Under the pieces are notes generated by a model. That model searched no databases. It saw nothing but the letters and a program-made list of their open reading frames with translations, and was not told where the DNA came from. Of a DNA stretch of 64,000 bases, positions 50,275 to 59,480 are shown one piece after another; position 1 is the stretch's first letter; each line of letters opens with the position of its first letter. Source of the DNA: Ignavibacteriales bacterium (lineage in GTDB: Bacteria > Bacteroidota > Ignavibacteria > Ignavibacteriales > SURF-24); contig JAPLFH010000039.1 of NCBI GenBank assembly GCA_026390815.1, positions 22,116 to 86,115 on the forward strand. Direction: 5' to 3'. The position numbers and the translations under genes are program-made.

Positions 50275-51084
50275 TTATTCTTTCAAGCCTGTAGAAGCCA
50301 TGCTTTGGATAAAATATTTTTGGAAGAATGCATATGCAATTACAATTGGCAGAGCTAACATTGTGGCTGCCGCAAGTTTAACTCCAAGCTGCGATTCTGC
50401 TCTTCCACCAACCGCAAACAATGTTACAAGCTGCGGTAATGTCATAAGGCTCTCATCCCGAATAACAATGATGGGCCACAGAACTTCATTCCACGAAGAC
50501 ATAAAAGTTATTATTCCAACAGTTATAATTGCAGGAATTGAATTTGGATATAGTATTCTGAACAAAATTGTAAAGTCATTGCATCCATCAATACGCGCAG
50601 CATCAATCATATCCTTTGGAATGCTTTTAAAATATTGACTAAACATAATAATCGATAATCCGTTTACAAGATATGGAACAATGAGAGCAAAATAAGTATC
50701 CACCCAGGTAAACTTAACCATCAAGATATATTGCGGAATTAAAGTTATCTGGAACGGCAATGTCATCGTAAAGATTATGATGTAGAAAAGTGCATTCTTT
50801 CCTTTGAACTCAAGATGAGTTAAAGCATACCCAATCATCGAACCAAAAATAATTACACCAAATGTAATTGTTAAAGAAACAAATAAGCTGTTCAGCAAAG
50901 AACGCGTGATTGGAATTTTATCAACAACTTGAGTATAACTATTTAGAGAAATTGAACTTGGTAAAAATGATAAGTTGGCAATCTGGTTTTCAGGTGCAAG
51001 CGATGCCATCACCATCCAATAGAACGGATAGACAAAAATAAGCGCTCCTAAAACTAAAACAACATATATTAAAAGTTTTTTCAT
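50275..51084 (-). CDS. ABC sugar transporter permease, MalG type
   Basis: A 269-aa inner-membrane permease with six helices and the EAA coupling loop (DAARIDGCNDFTILFRILYP, about 185-204) that contacts the ATPase. It matches CUT1 MalG/LacG proteins. Its start directly abuts the stop of the MalF-type gene (no gap), so the two are translated together. With the partner permease, binding lipoprotein and the distant ATPase it should import an oligosaccharide, probably a beta-mannoside from the surrounding genes. Confidence 0.95.
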   Translation of the reverse strand: MKKLLIYVVLVLGALIFVYPFYWMVMASLAPENQIANLSFLPSSISLNSYTQVVDKIPITRSLLNSLFVSLTITFGVIIFGSMIGYALTHLEFKGKNALFYIIIFTMTLPFQITLIPQYILMVKFTWVDTYFALIVPYLVNGLSIIMFSQYFKSIPKDMIDAARIDGCNDFTILFRILYPNSIPAIITVGIITFMSSWNEVLWPIIVIRDESLMTLPQLVTLFAVGGRAESQLGVKLAAATMLALPIVIAYAFFQKYFIQSMASTGLKE

Positions 51085-51945
51085 TTACCTCGTTCCCTTC
51101 TCAACATATCTTTTCTGAATTACAATAACTATCAAAATTATTCCAGCAAAGAAAAATCCCATTGTTGTTGCGTAACCCATATGATAATAGAAGAAGCCTT
51201 GTTTATAAATATAAAGTACAGCGGAGAGAGTGCTATTCAAAGGTCCGCCGCCAGTCATTACATATGGTTCAATGAAAAGAGAAAAACCTCCGATGGTTGA
51301 CAAAATTACTACAAGGAACATAGTTGGATTTATCATTGGTAATGTAACATACCGGAATTTCTGCCAGGCAGTGGCTCCTTCCATATCTGCCGCTTCATAA
51401 AGATATGCTGGAACCGTTTGCAGCCCAACTAAAAATAAAACAATATACAGCCCAACATTTTTCCATGTTGCCATTATTGCAATTGAAGGCATCGCAGTAC
51501 CTGGATCAACTAACCAACCAACTTTACCTAATCCGATACTTGAAAGCATCCGGTTAAATAAACCAGTCTCATATCCATAAAGTTGCTGCCATAAAATAGT
51601 AACAACAACACCAGAAACTATAACAGGAAGAAAATAAGCTGCACGAAAGAAGCCAATAAATTTAACCTTCTGGTTAAGCATAACCGCAAAAAAAAGTGCA
51701 GCAATAATCTGAAGTGGAATATGTATTGCTAAAAAAATTATCGTATTTAAAAGTGAACGGAAAAATACAGCATCATTTATTAACCGGTAAAAGTTTTGTA
51801 ACCCAACAAACTTCATTGGGGAAATTATATTCCATTGATGAAACATCAATACAAAAGAGAAAATTACCGGAAACGCAATAAACGTTAGAAAGAAGATTAC
51901 GTAAGGAGCAATCATAACATATGGAATTATTTTTTTCTCTTTCAT
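51085..51945 (-). CDS. ABC sugar transporter permease, MalF type
   Basis: A 286-aa inner-membrane permease with six helices and an EAA loop (EAADMEGATAWQKFRYVTLP, about 197-216). CUT1 MalF/UgpA type, lacking the large periplasmic insert of enteric MalF. It lies 40 bp downstream of the binding-lipoprotein gene and abuts the MalG-type gene. Confidence 0.95.
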   Translation of the reverse strand: MKEKKIIPYVMIAPYVIFFLTFIAFPVIFSFVLMFHQWNIISPMKFVGLQNFYRLINDAVFFRSLLNTIIFLAIHIPLQIIAALFFAVMLNQKVKFIGFFRAAYFLPVIVSGVVVTILWQQLYGYETGLFNRMLSSIGLGKVGWLVDPGTAMPSIAIMATWKNVGLYIVLFLVGLQTVPAYLYEAADMEGATAWQKFRYVTLPMINPTMFLVVILSTIGGFSLFIEPYVMTGGGPLNSTLSAVLYIYKQGFFYYHMGYATTMGFFFAGIILIVIVIQKRYVEKGTR

Positions 51946-51985
51946 TTTATCGAATCCAATATTTTATCAGCACAGATGAAATACA

Positions 51986-53269
51986 TTATTTTAATAGTAA
52001 AAGACTTGCGGCTTTTGCCGCATCATTCACTGCTTCTTCCGGAGATTTTTTTCCATAAACTACACATGCTTCATATTCCTGAGATATTGCATCAAAAACT
52101 TCTTTTAGTACAGGACAGCTATCTGGTCCTTTTACATACTTTGCCTGGATTGCAAAATTCATCATCATTGGAATTTTGTTAAAGTAATCTAAGAACATTT
52201 GATTTGAAGTTAAGTCTTTTCGCCTGGGCAATTGATTTGTAGTTTTCAATAATAAAAAATCACTTTCTGCACTTATTAAATGACGAAGGAACTCCCATGC
52301 AAGCAGCTTGTTTTTGCATGTATTAAAAATTACAATATTCTTCGTGTCACCATAAGTATAACTTTTTCCGGTAAAATTATCGGGCACCGGCAAAGAAGTA
52401 AAATTAAATTGAAATCCCTGTGGCTTGAAGCGGTCTGCATGAATAATTTCCCAGGGACCAGTGAACCGAGTAGCAATGCTGCTTGATAAGAATGGATCCT
52501 GTCGTGCAGAAATTCTTTCTCTTGGAAAGTAATCATTATCGAACAATGATTTTAAGAACGCAAATGTTTGTACGGCATATTTATTATTGAAAGCTACTTT
52601 ATTATCTTTAATCAATGGCGCACCGCCGGAAGCTGCCAGGTAGAATGGATAAAAATCAAATAGTCTTTGCCACCAGGTTTCTATAACTTCCGCATAACCA
52701 ATCCATTTACAATCAGTCTTACCTTGTTTAATCTTCTTTGCTGCATCTATAAATTGCGAGTACGTTGCTGGAGGATTTGAATAACCAACAGCATTAAAAA
52801 CTTTTTGATTATAAATCAGCATTATCGGATTAACCTTCCACGGAATCTGATAGATGTGTCCATCAGATGAAGTAACTTCTTTTACTACTTCGCTGTCACA
52901 TCGCTGATAAATGAATTCAAGAAATCCTGGAAGTGAATCTAATGCAATAAGCCGCCCAGCGCGAGCATATAACTCAACATCACCTTGCCACATATTGGAA
53001 TAAATATCCGGAGTAGTTCCGCCAACAACAGCAGCAAGAATTACTTCTTCGCTCGATTGCCCTTCCGGCACAGGCTGAAATGTAACAGGTTTATTTGAGT
53101 GTTCTTTATTCCACTTTTCAACAATCAATTTTGCAAAAGTAATTTCATCAGAATTGTTGGAAGCCCAATAAAGAATTTTATTATCTTTTCTATCGCTCTG
53201 CTTGCTGCAAGAAAGAAATAATAAAACGAGAACTGCAATATTTATTGTTACTAATAATCTTTTCATCAT
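51986..53269 (-). CDS. ABC family 1 sugar-binding lipoprotein
   Basis: A 427-aa lipoprotein: the signal ends LLFLSC with Cys21 as the lipid site. The mature part is a family 1 solute-binding protein (ILYWASNNSDEITFAKLIVEKW, split as ILYWASNNSD and KLIVEKWNKE; DIYSNMWQGDVELYARAG; IYQIPWKVNPIMLIYNQKVF; FTGPWEII). It is followed closely by two permease genes, so it delivers substrate to that transporter. Compare the other binding protein at 20662-21960, which has no lipobox and sits with a kinase instead of permeases. The ATG pair at the start has no strong ribosome site. It begins 11 bp after the parvulin-type gene. Confidence 0.93.
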   Translation of the reverse strand: MMKRLLVTINIAVLVLLFLSCSKQSDRKDNKILYWASNNSDEITFAKLIVEKWNKEHSNKPVTFQPVPEGQSSEEVILAAVVGGTTPDIYSNMWQGDVELYARAGRLIALDSLPGFLEFIYQRCDSEVVKEVTSSDGHIYQIPWKVNPIMLIYNQKVFNAVGYSNPPATYSQFIDAAKKIKQGKTDCKWIGYAEVIETWWQRLFDFYPFYLAASGGAPLIKDNKVAFNNKYAVQTFAFLKSLFDNDYFPRERISARQDPFLSSSIATRFTGPWEIIHADRFKPQGFQFNFTSLPVPDNFTGKSYTYGDTKNIVIFNTCKNKLLAWEFLRHLISAESDFLLLKTTNQLPRRKDLTSNQMFLDYFNKIPMMMNFAIQAKYVKGPDSCPVLKEVFDAISQEYEACVVYGKKSPEEAVNDAAKAASLLLLK

Positions 53270-53280
53270 TATTCAATTTT

Positions 53281-54945
53281 TCAATTCCAGAATTGCCATT
53301 CAAAATCTATTGTGGGATAGACAGGGCGAACGAAAGTCCCGCCTTTTTTAACAGAATATATTTCAATGGTCTTCGGATTATATTCATCGCTTACATTTAT
53401 TTGCTTTAGAACATCTTCGTTGATTTTTATTTTATGTTTCTGTTTAAGAACTAAAACTCTATTTACAATTTTTTTGGTATACTCATAAACATAACAATCA
53501 GTCCAAACATCTTTCTTCACTTCATCAAATGATTTTGGACTTCCATCTTTATCAGAATATTTTTTCAAATTGTCCTTGTAGTATTCTTTCATGCGATCAT
53601 CAGAAATTTTAATTGAGTTTGCAATTTCAAGCTTCATCTTTGAATAAACCACTTTATCTTTCCACCATTTAAGCTGTACTTCTACGTCAGGATCTTTATC
53701 ATACTTACCTTTAATTGCAAGCTGGGCGAGAATGTTATCACGAACCATTCGCCAAACAACACTTTGAAGTGAAGCAAATAAACCTTTGTGAGATTTTAAA
53801 TCGAAATGAATATACGGTTCACGATTGGTATACCAATCTAAAAAGTTTTTTAATGTGAAATTCCCGCTTTTAGTTTTAACGAGAACTTCATCGTTATATT
53901 CAGAAATGTTTTCCAACTCCAGTTGTTTCTGCACTTTGATATTCTTTGTCAAATTCCATTCATCATAAACCTTCGGAGCTAACAGTTTTTTACCAAGAAA
54001 TGCTTTTAAAATATTAAAAGTATTCCGAACGATAATTCCATTATTTTCAATTAGAAGTTTCTTAACCATAACATCAGAAGCCGAATCAGCTTTTAGTTTG
54101 GTTAAATATTTTTCTATACTGTACTTTAAGTCATTCTTTTGAGATTCTGTGGTAATAACATTGCGCCAGAGGTTTTCAATTTTTACTATATACCAGCCAT
54201 CATTAGTTTTTATTGGAGTAGAAGGTACACCAAGCTTGATAGAATCTATAACCGAAGCTAATGCTGGATTTGTTTTTTCCAACTTATATCTGGTCGTTTC
54301 TAAATATCTATCTCCGTAACTGATGGAATCTGAAAACTGTTTTACAAAAAGAGAATCAAATGGAATTCCGTTTTTTATCAAACTGAATTGCTCTTTGATT
54401 TCATCAAAAGATGACTTAAAAATCCATTTCAATTGTAAATCAATTTGCTCTTTTTCTACTGCCCGTTCAATTTCCAATGAATCAACTTTAATTTTATTCC
54501 AGATCCGTTCACGGTATAATTGTTCGGTAGCCAGATCATTTTTTATATCGGTGAGAAATAATTTTACATCCGGTAGTGTATCGAGTCTTTTTGAATATCC
54601 ATCTAGCGCAAGAAGTTTTTCGTAACTCATATATTCAACAAATCTTTCCCGTGAGTCTTTCTGTCTTTTTATGAATGCAGGACCAAATTCATAACCATTA
54701 AGAAACTCTTCGGCTGTAATCTCAATGTTCCCAACCTTAGACACAACAGCAGAATTTAAAACTTTATTTACATCGTACGGTTTTACTTCAGTGGTATCAA
54801 TCTGAAACGCCGATAGATAATTAGTACATATTAAAAATATTATCAAGAGCAATTTCCGTGCGTTTCTTGGTGCCTTGGTGCCTTGGTGGTAACTTTTTTT
54901 TAAAATCCAAAAGGAAAGATAATCTTTTGCCGTTTTTCTTTTCAT
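53281..54945 (-). CDS. Parvulin-type (SurA/PpiC-like) periplasmic chaperone
   Basis: A 554-aa exported protein. A PpiC rotamase-like domain lies at about 170-265 (IDLQLKWIFKSSFDEIKEQF split as LKWIFKSSFDEIK; NGIPFDSLFVKQFSD; GVPSTPIKTNDGWYIVKIEN), surrounded by helical SurA-like segments. The ATG abuts the TAG of the PorV-like gene, so translation is coupled. The N-terminus is odd: residues ~17-30 (KKSYHQGTKAPRNARK) come from an 8-bp DNA repeat (54866-54889), and the real hydrophobic signal (LLLIIFLICTNYLSA) only begins after it; a TTG start within the leader would give a normal signal peptide. Placed directly after the receptor/exoprotein/PorV triad, it may help fold or insert those outer-membrane proteins. 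Confidence 0.8.
   Translation of the reverse strand: MKRKTAKDYLSFWILKKSYHQGTKAPRNARKLLLIIFLICTNYLSAFQIDTTEVKPYDVNKVLNSAVVSKVGNIEITAEEFLNGYEFGPAFIKRQKDSRERFVEYMSYEKLLALDGYSKRLDTLPDVKLFLTDIKNDLATEQLYRERIWNKIKVDSLEIERAVEKEQIDLQLKWIFKSSFDEIKEQFSLIKNGIPFDSLFVKQFSDSISYGDRYLETTRYKLEKTNPALASVIDSIKLGVPSTPIKTNDGWYIVKIENLWRNVITTESQKNDLKYSIEKYLTKLKADSASDVMVKKLLIENNGIIVRNTFNILKAFLGKKLLAPKVYDEWNLTKNIKVQKQLELENISEYNDEVLVKTKSGNFTLKNFLDWYTNREPYIHFDLKSHKGLFASLQSVVWRMVRDNILAQLAIKGKYDKDPDVEVQLKWWKDKVVYSKMKLEIANSIKISDDRMKEYYKDNLKKYSDKDGSPKSFDEVKKDVWTDCYVYEYTKKIVNRVLVLKQKHKIKINEDVLKQINVSDEYNPKTIEIYSVKKGGTFVRPVYPTIDFEWQFWN
54866..54889. repeat. Short tandem repeat of CACCAAGG type inside the chaperone leader
   Basis: Three copies of an 8-bp unit (GGTGCCTT on the plus strand, CACCAAGG-like on the coding strand) followed by a purine/AC-rich tail. 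Similar CACCAAGGCACCAAG sequences occur as dispersed intergenic repeats in many bacterial genomes. Here the unit is read as KSYHQGTKAPRNA in the gene starting at 54945. Confidence 0.6.
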
Positions 54946-55974
54946 CTAAAATTTTAATCCAAGTGAAAAGAAATGTACAGCTTCTAATCTTCCAAAATCT
55001 CTGTAGGCATAATCAAACTGAACTGCAGCTGAACCGAACAATTCTTTTGAAGCAATTCCAACTCCCAAAGATAAACCACCTTCAGCTTTATCTAAAAATA
55101 AGGATTGCCAACCTCCTCTTAAAAATAAAATTTCGCGGTAAGATACTTCTGTTCCTGTATTCACACTCTCGTAATTATTGTTTGGGTGCAGAGCATCGAG
55201 AGCAACTGTCCATTTAAAGTCATCAGAATTAACAACATTGGTTGAAACTCCAATTTGAAATGAAAGCGGTAAATCCCAGGAATCCATCTCAACAGTAAAT
55301 GGAATTCGTTCATTCGATCCTTGTTTAGTGTCATCAACTCTGCCAAATTTCCGCGTATCTCTTCCTGTTAATTGAAGCGAAGTACCGAAGTTTGAAATTG
55401 ATGCTCCGATTACCATTCCATTCAATAAATCAGTTTTGAAAGTTGTACCAGCATCAATTGCAAAACCTACTGCGCTTTCATGCCAAATTTTCTGCTGGAT
55501 ATATTTTGCGGTAAATCCAATTGCAAACCTATCAGTCAAAATATGCGCATAAGAAATACCCAAGGCTATATCGCTTGCGCTAAAATATTCACCGGTTCCT
55601 TCAGGCAATTCTACAGTGCGGACTTTCATATCCGGCATTGTTAGTGATGTAAAACTTAAACCAATATTTCCAAGGCTTCCGAGTGGAATTACAAGCGCAG
55701 CGTAATCGAAACTTGTTTCGGCAATCCAGTTAGTATGAGTAACTGACAATTCACCTTGTTGAAGATTTGAAATGCCAGCGGCATTCCAATATAATGCAGT
55801 TGCATCGTTAGCAAGACTTACAAATGCACCTCCAAATCCAGTGGCTTTTGCACCAACAGGAATTTCAAGGAATGCTGCAACGGTTGTTCCCGACTTAGAA
55901 ACATTTTTATTCTGCGCTGTAGTTTGAACAAACAGTAAAACAGAAAGAATGAAAACAATGTATAGTTTATTCAT
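54946..55974 (-). CDS. PorV/PorQ-family outer-membrane barrel (triad copy 2)
   Basis: A 342-aa paralogue of the 3053-4084 product, aligned over the whole length: signal peptide (about 1-20), SKSGTTVAAFLEIPVGAKA and ALYWNAAGISNL at the N-terminus, ALHPNNNYESVNTG and YRDFGRLEAVHFFSLGLKF near the C-terminus, ending in F. GAGGA lies seven bases before the ATG. It is the third gene of the second receptor/exoprotein triad and is followed without a gap by the parvulin-type chaperone. Its constant partnership with the ~1,080-aa exoprotein in both copies suggests a dedicated secretion or display role. Confidence 0.88.
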   Translation of the reverse strand: MNKLYIVFILSVLLFVQTTAQNKNVSKSGTTVAAFLEIPVGAKATGFGGAFVSLANDATALYWNAAGISNLQQGELSVTHTNWIAETSFDYAALVIPLGSLGNIGLSFTSLTMPDMKVRTVELPEGTGEYFSASDIALGISYAHILTDRFAIGFTAKYIQQKIWHESAVGFAIDAGTTFKTDLLNGMVIGASISNFGTSLQLTGRDTRKFGRVDDTKQGSNERIPFTVEMDSWDLPLSFQIGVSTNVVNSDDFKWTVALDALHPNNNYESVNTGTEVSYREILFLRGGWQSLFLDKAEGGLSLGVGIASKELFGSAAVQFDYAYRDFGRLEAVHFFSLGLKF

Positions 55975-55981
55975 ATTAAAG

Positions 55982-56121
55982 TCCTCACCCTAACCTTCTC
56001 CCAACTCGCCTTACTTTGTGTGCGAATTGGGAAAGGAATTTCTATTGAGTTAATATTTTAAAAAATAAGTTTCATTTAAAAAAAATTTTATCAATTTTTT
56101 CCTCTTTCCGCTGGAGAGAGG
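55982..56121. repeat. Degenerate hairpin repeat between exoprotein 2 and PorV 2
   Basis: Two imperfect hairpins fill this 149-bp gap: 55994-56036 (CCTTCTCCCAACTCGC pairing with GCGAATTGGGAAAGG) and 56101-56121 (CCTCTTTCC / GGAGAGAGG, loop GCT). The CTCACCCTAACCTTCTCCC sequence resembles a dispersed intergenic repeat common in environmental genomes. The second hairpin starts 2 bp after the exoprotein stop on the minus strand and could act as an RNA stabiliser or weak terminator. Confidence 0.5.
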
Positions 56122-56123
56122 AT

Positions 56124-59100
56124 TTATTTTATTATTGCAAAACGGTCTATGCGCGTTCCAATTCCAGGCGCATCAACGTGATATACATAAACACCATAAG
56201 CTATATCCATTCCATCACGCGAAACAAGATTCCATGGTTCCTGCCCATCAGTTAAATTACTATCGTGATTAATTTCCTGAACCAGTTTGCCACTTAATGA
56301 ATATATTCTAATTGTACATTTAGCCGGCAGATGAATAAATTGAACTCGTCTTTCACCTCTTCCAACAGATGAAGTCTGAGCTTCCCAGGAAGCAGCACCA
56401 ACATAAGGATTAGGAACAACAGCAATTTTTTTCAAATCATCCTTAGCTTTACCATCATTAAAGCCTGGCGCCTTTGCAGTAAATTCAACATAATCACCAG
56501 TGCGGAAAGGTTTCTTTGTAGAAAGTCTATAAACATCTCCGGGTTGCGGCGCTTTTTGATTCGCTTGAGAAATTGTTGTATCAGGTTCAAATGAAACCGA
56601 CCAGCTTGCACGCATATCCGCAAATTTTTGTGCTGGTTTACCGGATGAATCTCCAAATACTATAAATACAGCATCATATGCATTGAAGGACGAATCTGCC
56701 ACTGTATTTTTGCTTACATCGCCATCTCTGAATATAAATTGAAAATGATCGATGTTCTCAGTAAGATTCTTAACAACAATATCAGAAAGTTGCGGCTTAC
56801 TAAAACCAGTAGCAGGAAAAGATAAATCTCCGGCGGCTTTTTCCTTAAATACAATTTCAAAGTCGGCTGGATAATCCACTTTTTTCGCCTGGTAAGCCGG
56901 AGCATAGCGCGTATCAAAACCGAGGCGAACCACGTAATTACTACTTCCTTTTGTCCAACCTGAATTAGTTTTATCAATCATAGTTGAAGAATCATTGCTG
57001 ATCACTGTAGAAAAACCATCGATAACAAGAGTTTGTTCTTCAGTTCCGGTTATTCTTTTAAGTTGGATGATTGTATCATTTCTGGTCTTATCAATCAACC
57101 GGTAAGATGGATGAGTATCGTTATTAAATTTGGATTTATTAAAGAACTCAACCCGATAGTCATGATTATCTTTAAGCGAATCCGGATCAACAATTTCAAA
57201 GTTTACATCTCCGGTAGCGGGACCAAATTTTTGTTTGTTCAACAGGTCAGGTTTTACATATCCAGCCGCAGGAGCGCGTGGTGTAACAACCGCAGTATTA
57301 ATGTCGGTCTTGTATTTTCCATTTATATCTACTTTAATTATGCTTGTTGTTTCTGATGGTGGAATTCCCTGGAACTGTCCTGTAATTGAAGTATCAGTAA
57401 AACCTTTATCATATGAAACGACAGCATAAAAATAAGTCTGACCATTTTGTACTGTAGTGTCTATGAATGAATGTTGTAAACCAGTATCGTCGCCAAGATT
57501 AAACAAAGCTCCGTTAACATTTACAGGATGGAGACCTTTAACTCCATCAATTAAATCGAATTGAGCAAGCGGTTTTCTAAAAGTTGGATTTCCATAAGCA
57601 TCAGTAATAAGTTTATCTTCAAGAAAGTTTGCTTCTGTACTACGATAAATTCTGTAACCTTCAAAATTATATCTTTGATAAAAAGCATCAAATGTTCGTT
57701 CAGCTCTGTCATCCCAGTACAAAGTTACTCTGCTATCTCCGGAAATGGCTTTTACAATCGGTTTTTCCGGTGGTTTTGCAAACCGGTAATTAGCATTATA
57801 AATTTGCTGAACTGTTTTCTTTCTTCTGAACAAATCATCCTTACCTATAGCAAATATAAGCGACATTGAAAATCTTTCTGTTTCACCAGTTTCTTGTTGT
57901 ACGCCGGTATTAAGGCTGTAAGTGTTCCTTCCAAACAAATGAATGAAGTAAGAAGAAAAATAATTTGCAAGATTTACTCCAATTAACGATTGACCATGAG
58001 GTGCCGGCAATGCCGATAGTCCCTGCCAGTTTCGTTCATCATTATTTAAATCGTATGGCGTGTGAGTTGGAAAGATTAAAAATCCTGTTAAACCTAATTG
58101 ATCAGATTCATCCTTATCTAATAAACCAAAGTTCGGTTCACCTTGATCCGGTTTTCCATTTCCTTCGGAACCATCCAAATCTGCACCGGTGTAACCTTCA
58201 TCGTAAGGACCAATACCATCAGTACCAACATCATCATTTAATGGTTCACCCGAATCCCATTTATCATTTTTATTTACATCGGTATAAGTGCGCCAGTTGG
58301 CATTTTCATCTGCATCCCAGTGCTTTCGCCACGAATAGGTAAAGAATTTTTTAAATTTAAGTGTATCCTGGGAAGGATCAACTATAAACGGATCCTGGTT
58401 GATATTTTCAATAAATGTTTTTGCAGTGTTATCTCTTCTTTCATCAGTAAGCCCATCACCATCATTATCTTTATAATCATTGGAAATTCCGGGACTTTCC
58501 AGAAATGCATAACCGGAAATTCCCACCGGGCTCCAATTGCCCGGGCTTCCAAACTGAGTAGTTGACCAGGCGTAGGAAATATCAAGCACTTCATCATAAT
58601 CGCCGGCATTGTTGGAAGAATTGTCGTGCCCGCCGATTCCCCAATCAATATATTGAGCAAACAATGCTTTGGTATAATCGTATGTTCCCATGTTTGTAAT
58701 TTCATAAAACCAAAAAATTACATCTTCAGCAAGAACCTGCGACCATTGAAAACCTCTTGCACGAACCTGCATTCCCAGTCCGCCTCGTGTTGTATCATTT
58801 GCATCCGGATGGAAATTATTTTTTAGAATATATTCTCTATCTTCATTATCATCAAAAACAAAGTAAGATTCCAGATCTGCGTTCTGAACTCCTTTACCAA
58901 AAAATCCATTCCATGCTCCATCCCAATCATTCAGTCTATCGGGCCAATGCAGTGGCCACGATGTTGGATCGTTACTTTGTGCAGGGCTTTCTCCATAAGG
59001 ATTCCGGTAACCAGATAGTGGCCACCAGCCATAGGTTACACCGGTTGCAATATCATGGCGTAGGTACTCATAATAATTTGTTTCAAGCGGATGGATAGTT

Positions 59101-59381
59101 CTACCTGAAGGATCTTTTGCCTCTGCCTGAACAATAATGGCTATACCATCTACATAAGTATGATTAGTGCCTTTGGGCCATACACCGCTTCGCGATGGCT
59201 CGTTTTGCCAATCAGCAATTTCACCAAAATTATAGTAAACGGTAGAAACAAGATTTCCATCCATAAATCCTTTTTTTGAAAAAATATGATTGCCTTTGTT
59301 TTTATCAATTACTCTCTGGGCTAAAACTGCTCCGGAAAGAAGAAATAAAAGAGTACTACCGATTAAAATTTTTCTTAGCAC
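56124..59381 (-). CDS. Large surface exoprotein (triad copy 2)
   Basis: A paralogue of the 4097-7312 product with the same order of parts. I start it at GTG 59381 (1,085 aa): GGAGG lies six bases upstream and a perfect signal peptide follows (LRKILIGSTLLFLLSGAVLA). The frame extends to an ATG at 59408, but the ribosome site would then lie inside the gene. Conserved parts: HPLETNYYEY; LHWPDRLNDW; a calcium-site-like Asp-rich region (DNDGDGLTDERRDN, DVNKNDKWDSGEPLNDDVG, DKDESDQLGLTGF); an FN3-like region (EKPIVKAISGDSRVTLYWDD); and a C-terminal domain (GERRVQFIHLPAKCTIRIYS split; GMDIAYGVYVYHVDAPGIG) ending RFAIIK. Compared with copy 1 it has an insertion near FIENINQDPFIVDPSQD before the second Asp-rich motif. 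Function unknown; a surface glycan-binding partner of the receptor is inference. Confidence 0.8.
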   Translation of the reverse strand: MLRKILIGSTLLFLLSGAVLAQRVIDKNKGNHIFSKKGFMDGNLVSTVYYNFGEIADWQNEPSRSGVWPKGTNHTYVDGIAIIVQAEAKDPSGRTIHPLETNYYEYLRHDIATGVTYGWWPLSGYRNPYGESPAQSNDPTSWPLHWPDRLNDWDGAWNGFFGKGVQNADLESYFVFDDNEDREYILKNNFHPDANDTTRGGLGMQVRARGFQWSQVLAEDVIFWFYEITNMGTYDYTKALFAQYIDWGIGGHDNSSNNAGDYDEVLDISYAWSTTQFGSPGNWSPVGISGYAFLESPGISNDYKDNDGDGLTDERRDNTAKTFIENINQDPFIVDPSQDTLKFKKFFTYSWRKHWDADENANWRTYTDVNKNDKWDSGEPLNDDVGTDGIGPYDEGYTGADLDGSEGNGKPDQGEPNFGLLDKDESDQLGLTGFLIFPTHTPYDLNNDERNWQGLSALPAPHGQSLIGVNLANYFSSYFIHLFGRNTYSLNTGVQQETGETERFSMSLIFAIGKDDLFRRKKTVQQIYNANYRFAKPPEKPIVKAISGDSRVTLYWDDRAERTFDAFYQRYNFEGYRIYRSTEANFLEDKLITDAYGNPTFRKPLAQFDLIDGVKGLHPVNVNGALFNLGDDTGLQHSFIDTTVQNGQTYFYAVVSYDKGFTDTSITGQFQGIPPSETTSIIKVDINGKYKTDINTAVVTPRAPAAGYVKPDLLNKQKFGPATGDVNFEIVDPDSLKDNHDYRVEFFNKSKFNNDTHPSYRLIDKTRNDTIIQLKRITGTEEQTLVIDGFSTVISNDSSTMIDKTNSGWTKGSSNYVVRLGFDTRYAPAYQAKKVDYPADFEIVFKEKAAGDLSFPATGFSKPQLSDIVVKNLTENIDHFQFIFRDGDVSKNTVADSSFNAYDAVFIVFGDSSGKPAQKFADMRASWSVSFEPDTTISQANQKAPQPGDVYRLSTKKPFRTGDYVEFTAKAPGFNDGKAKDDLKKIAVVPNPYVGAASWEAQTSSVGRGERRVQFIHLPAKCTIRIYSLSGKLVQEINHDSNLTDGQEPWNLVSRDGMDIAYGVYVYHVDAPGIGTRIDRFAIIK

Positions 59382-59480
59382 TCCAAACCTCCATATAACA
59401 TTTTTCATAGATGATAATAAATAAAGTAGATGTTCATTTAATATTTTTAATCTTTTTCTTGATCAAGTGCGAGAATTTTT

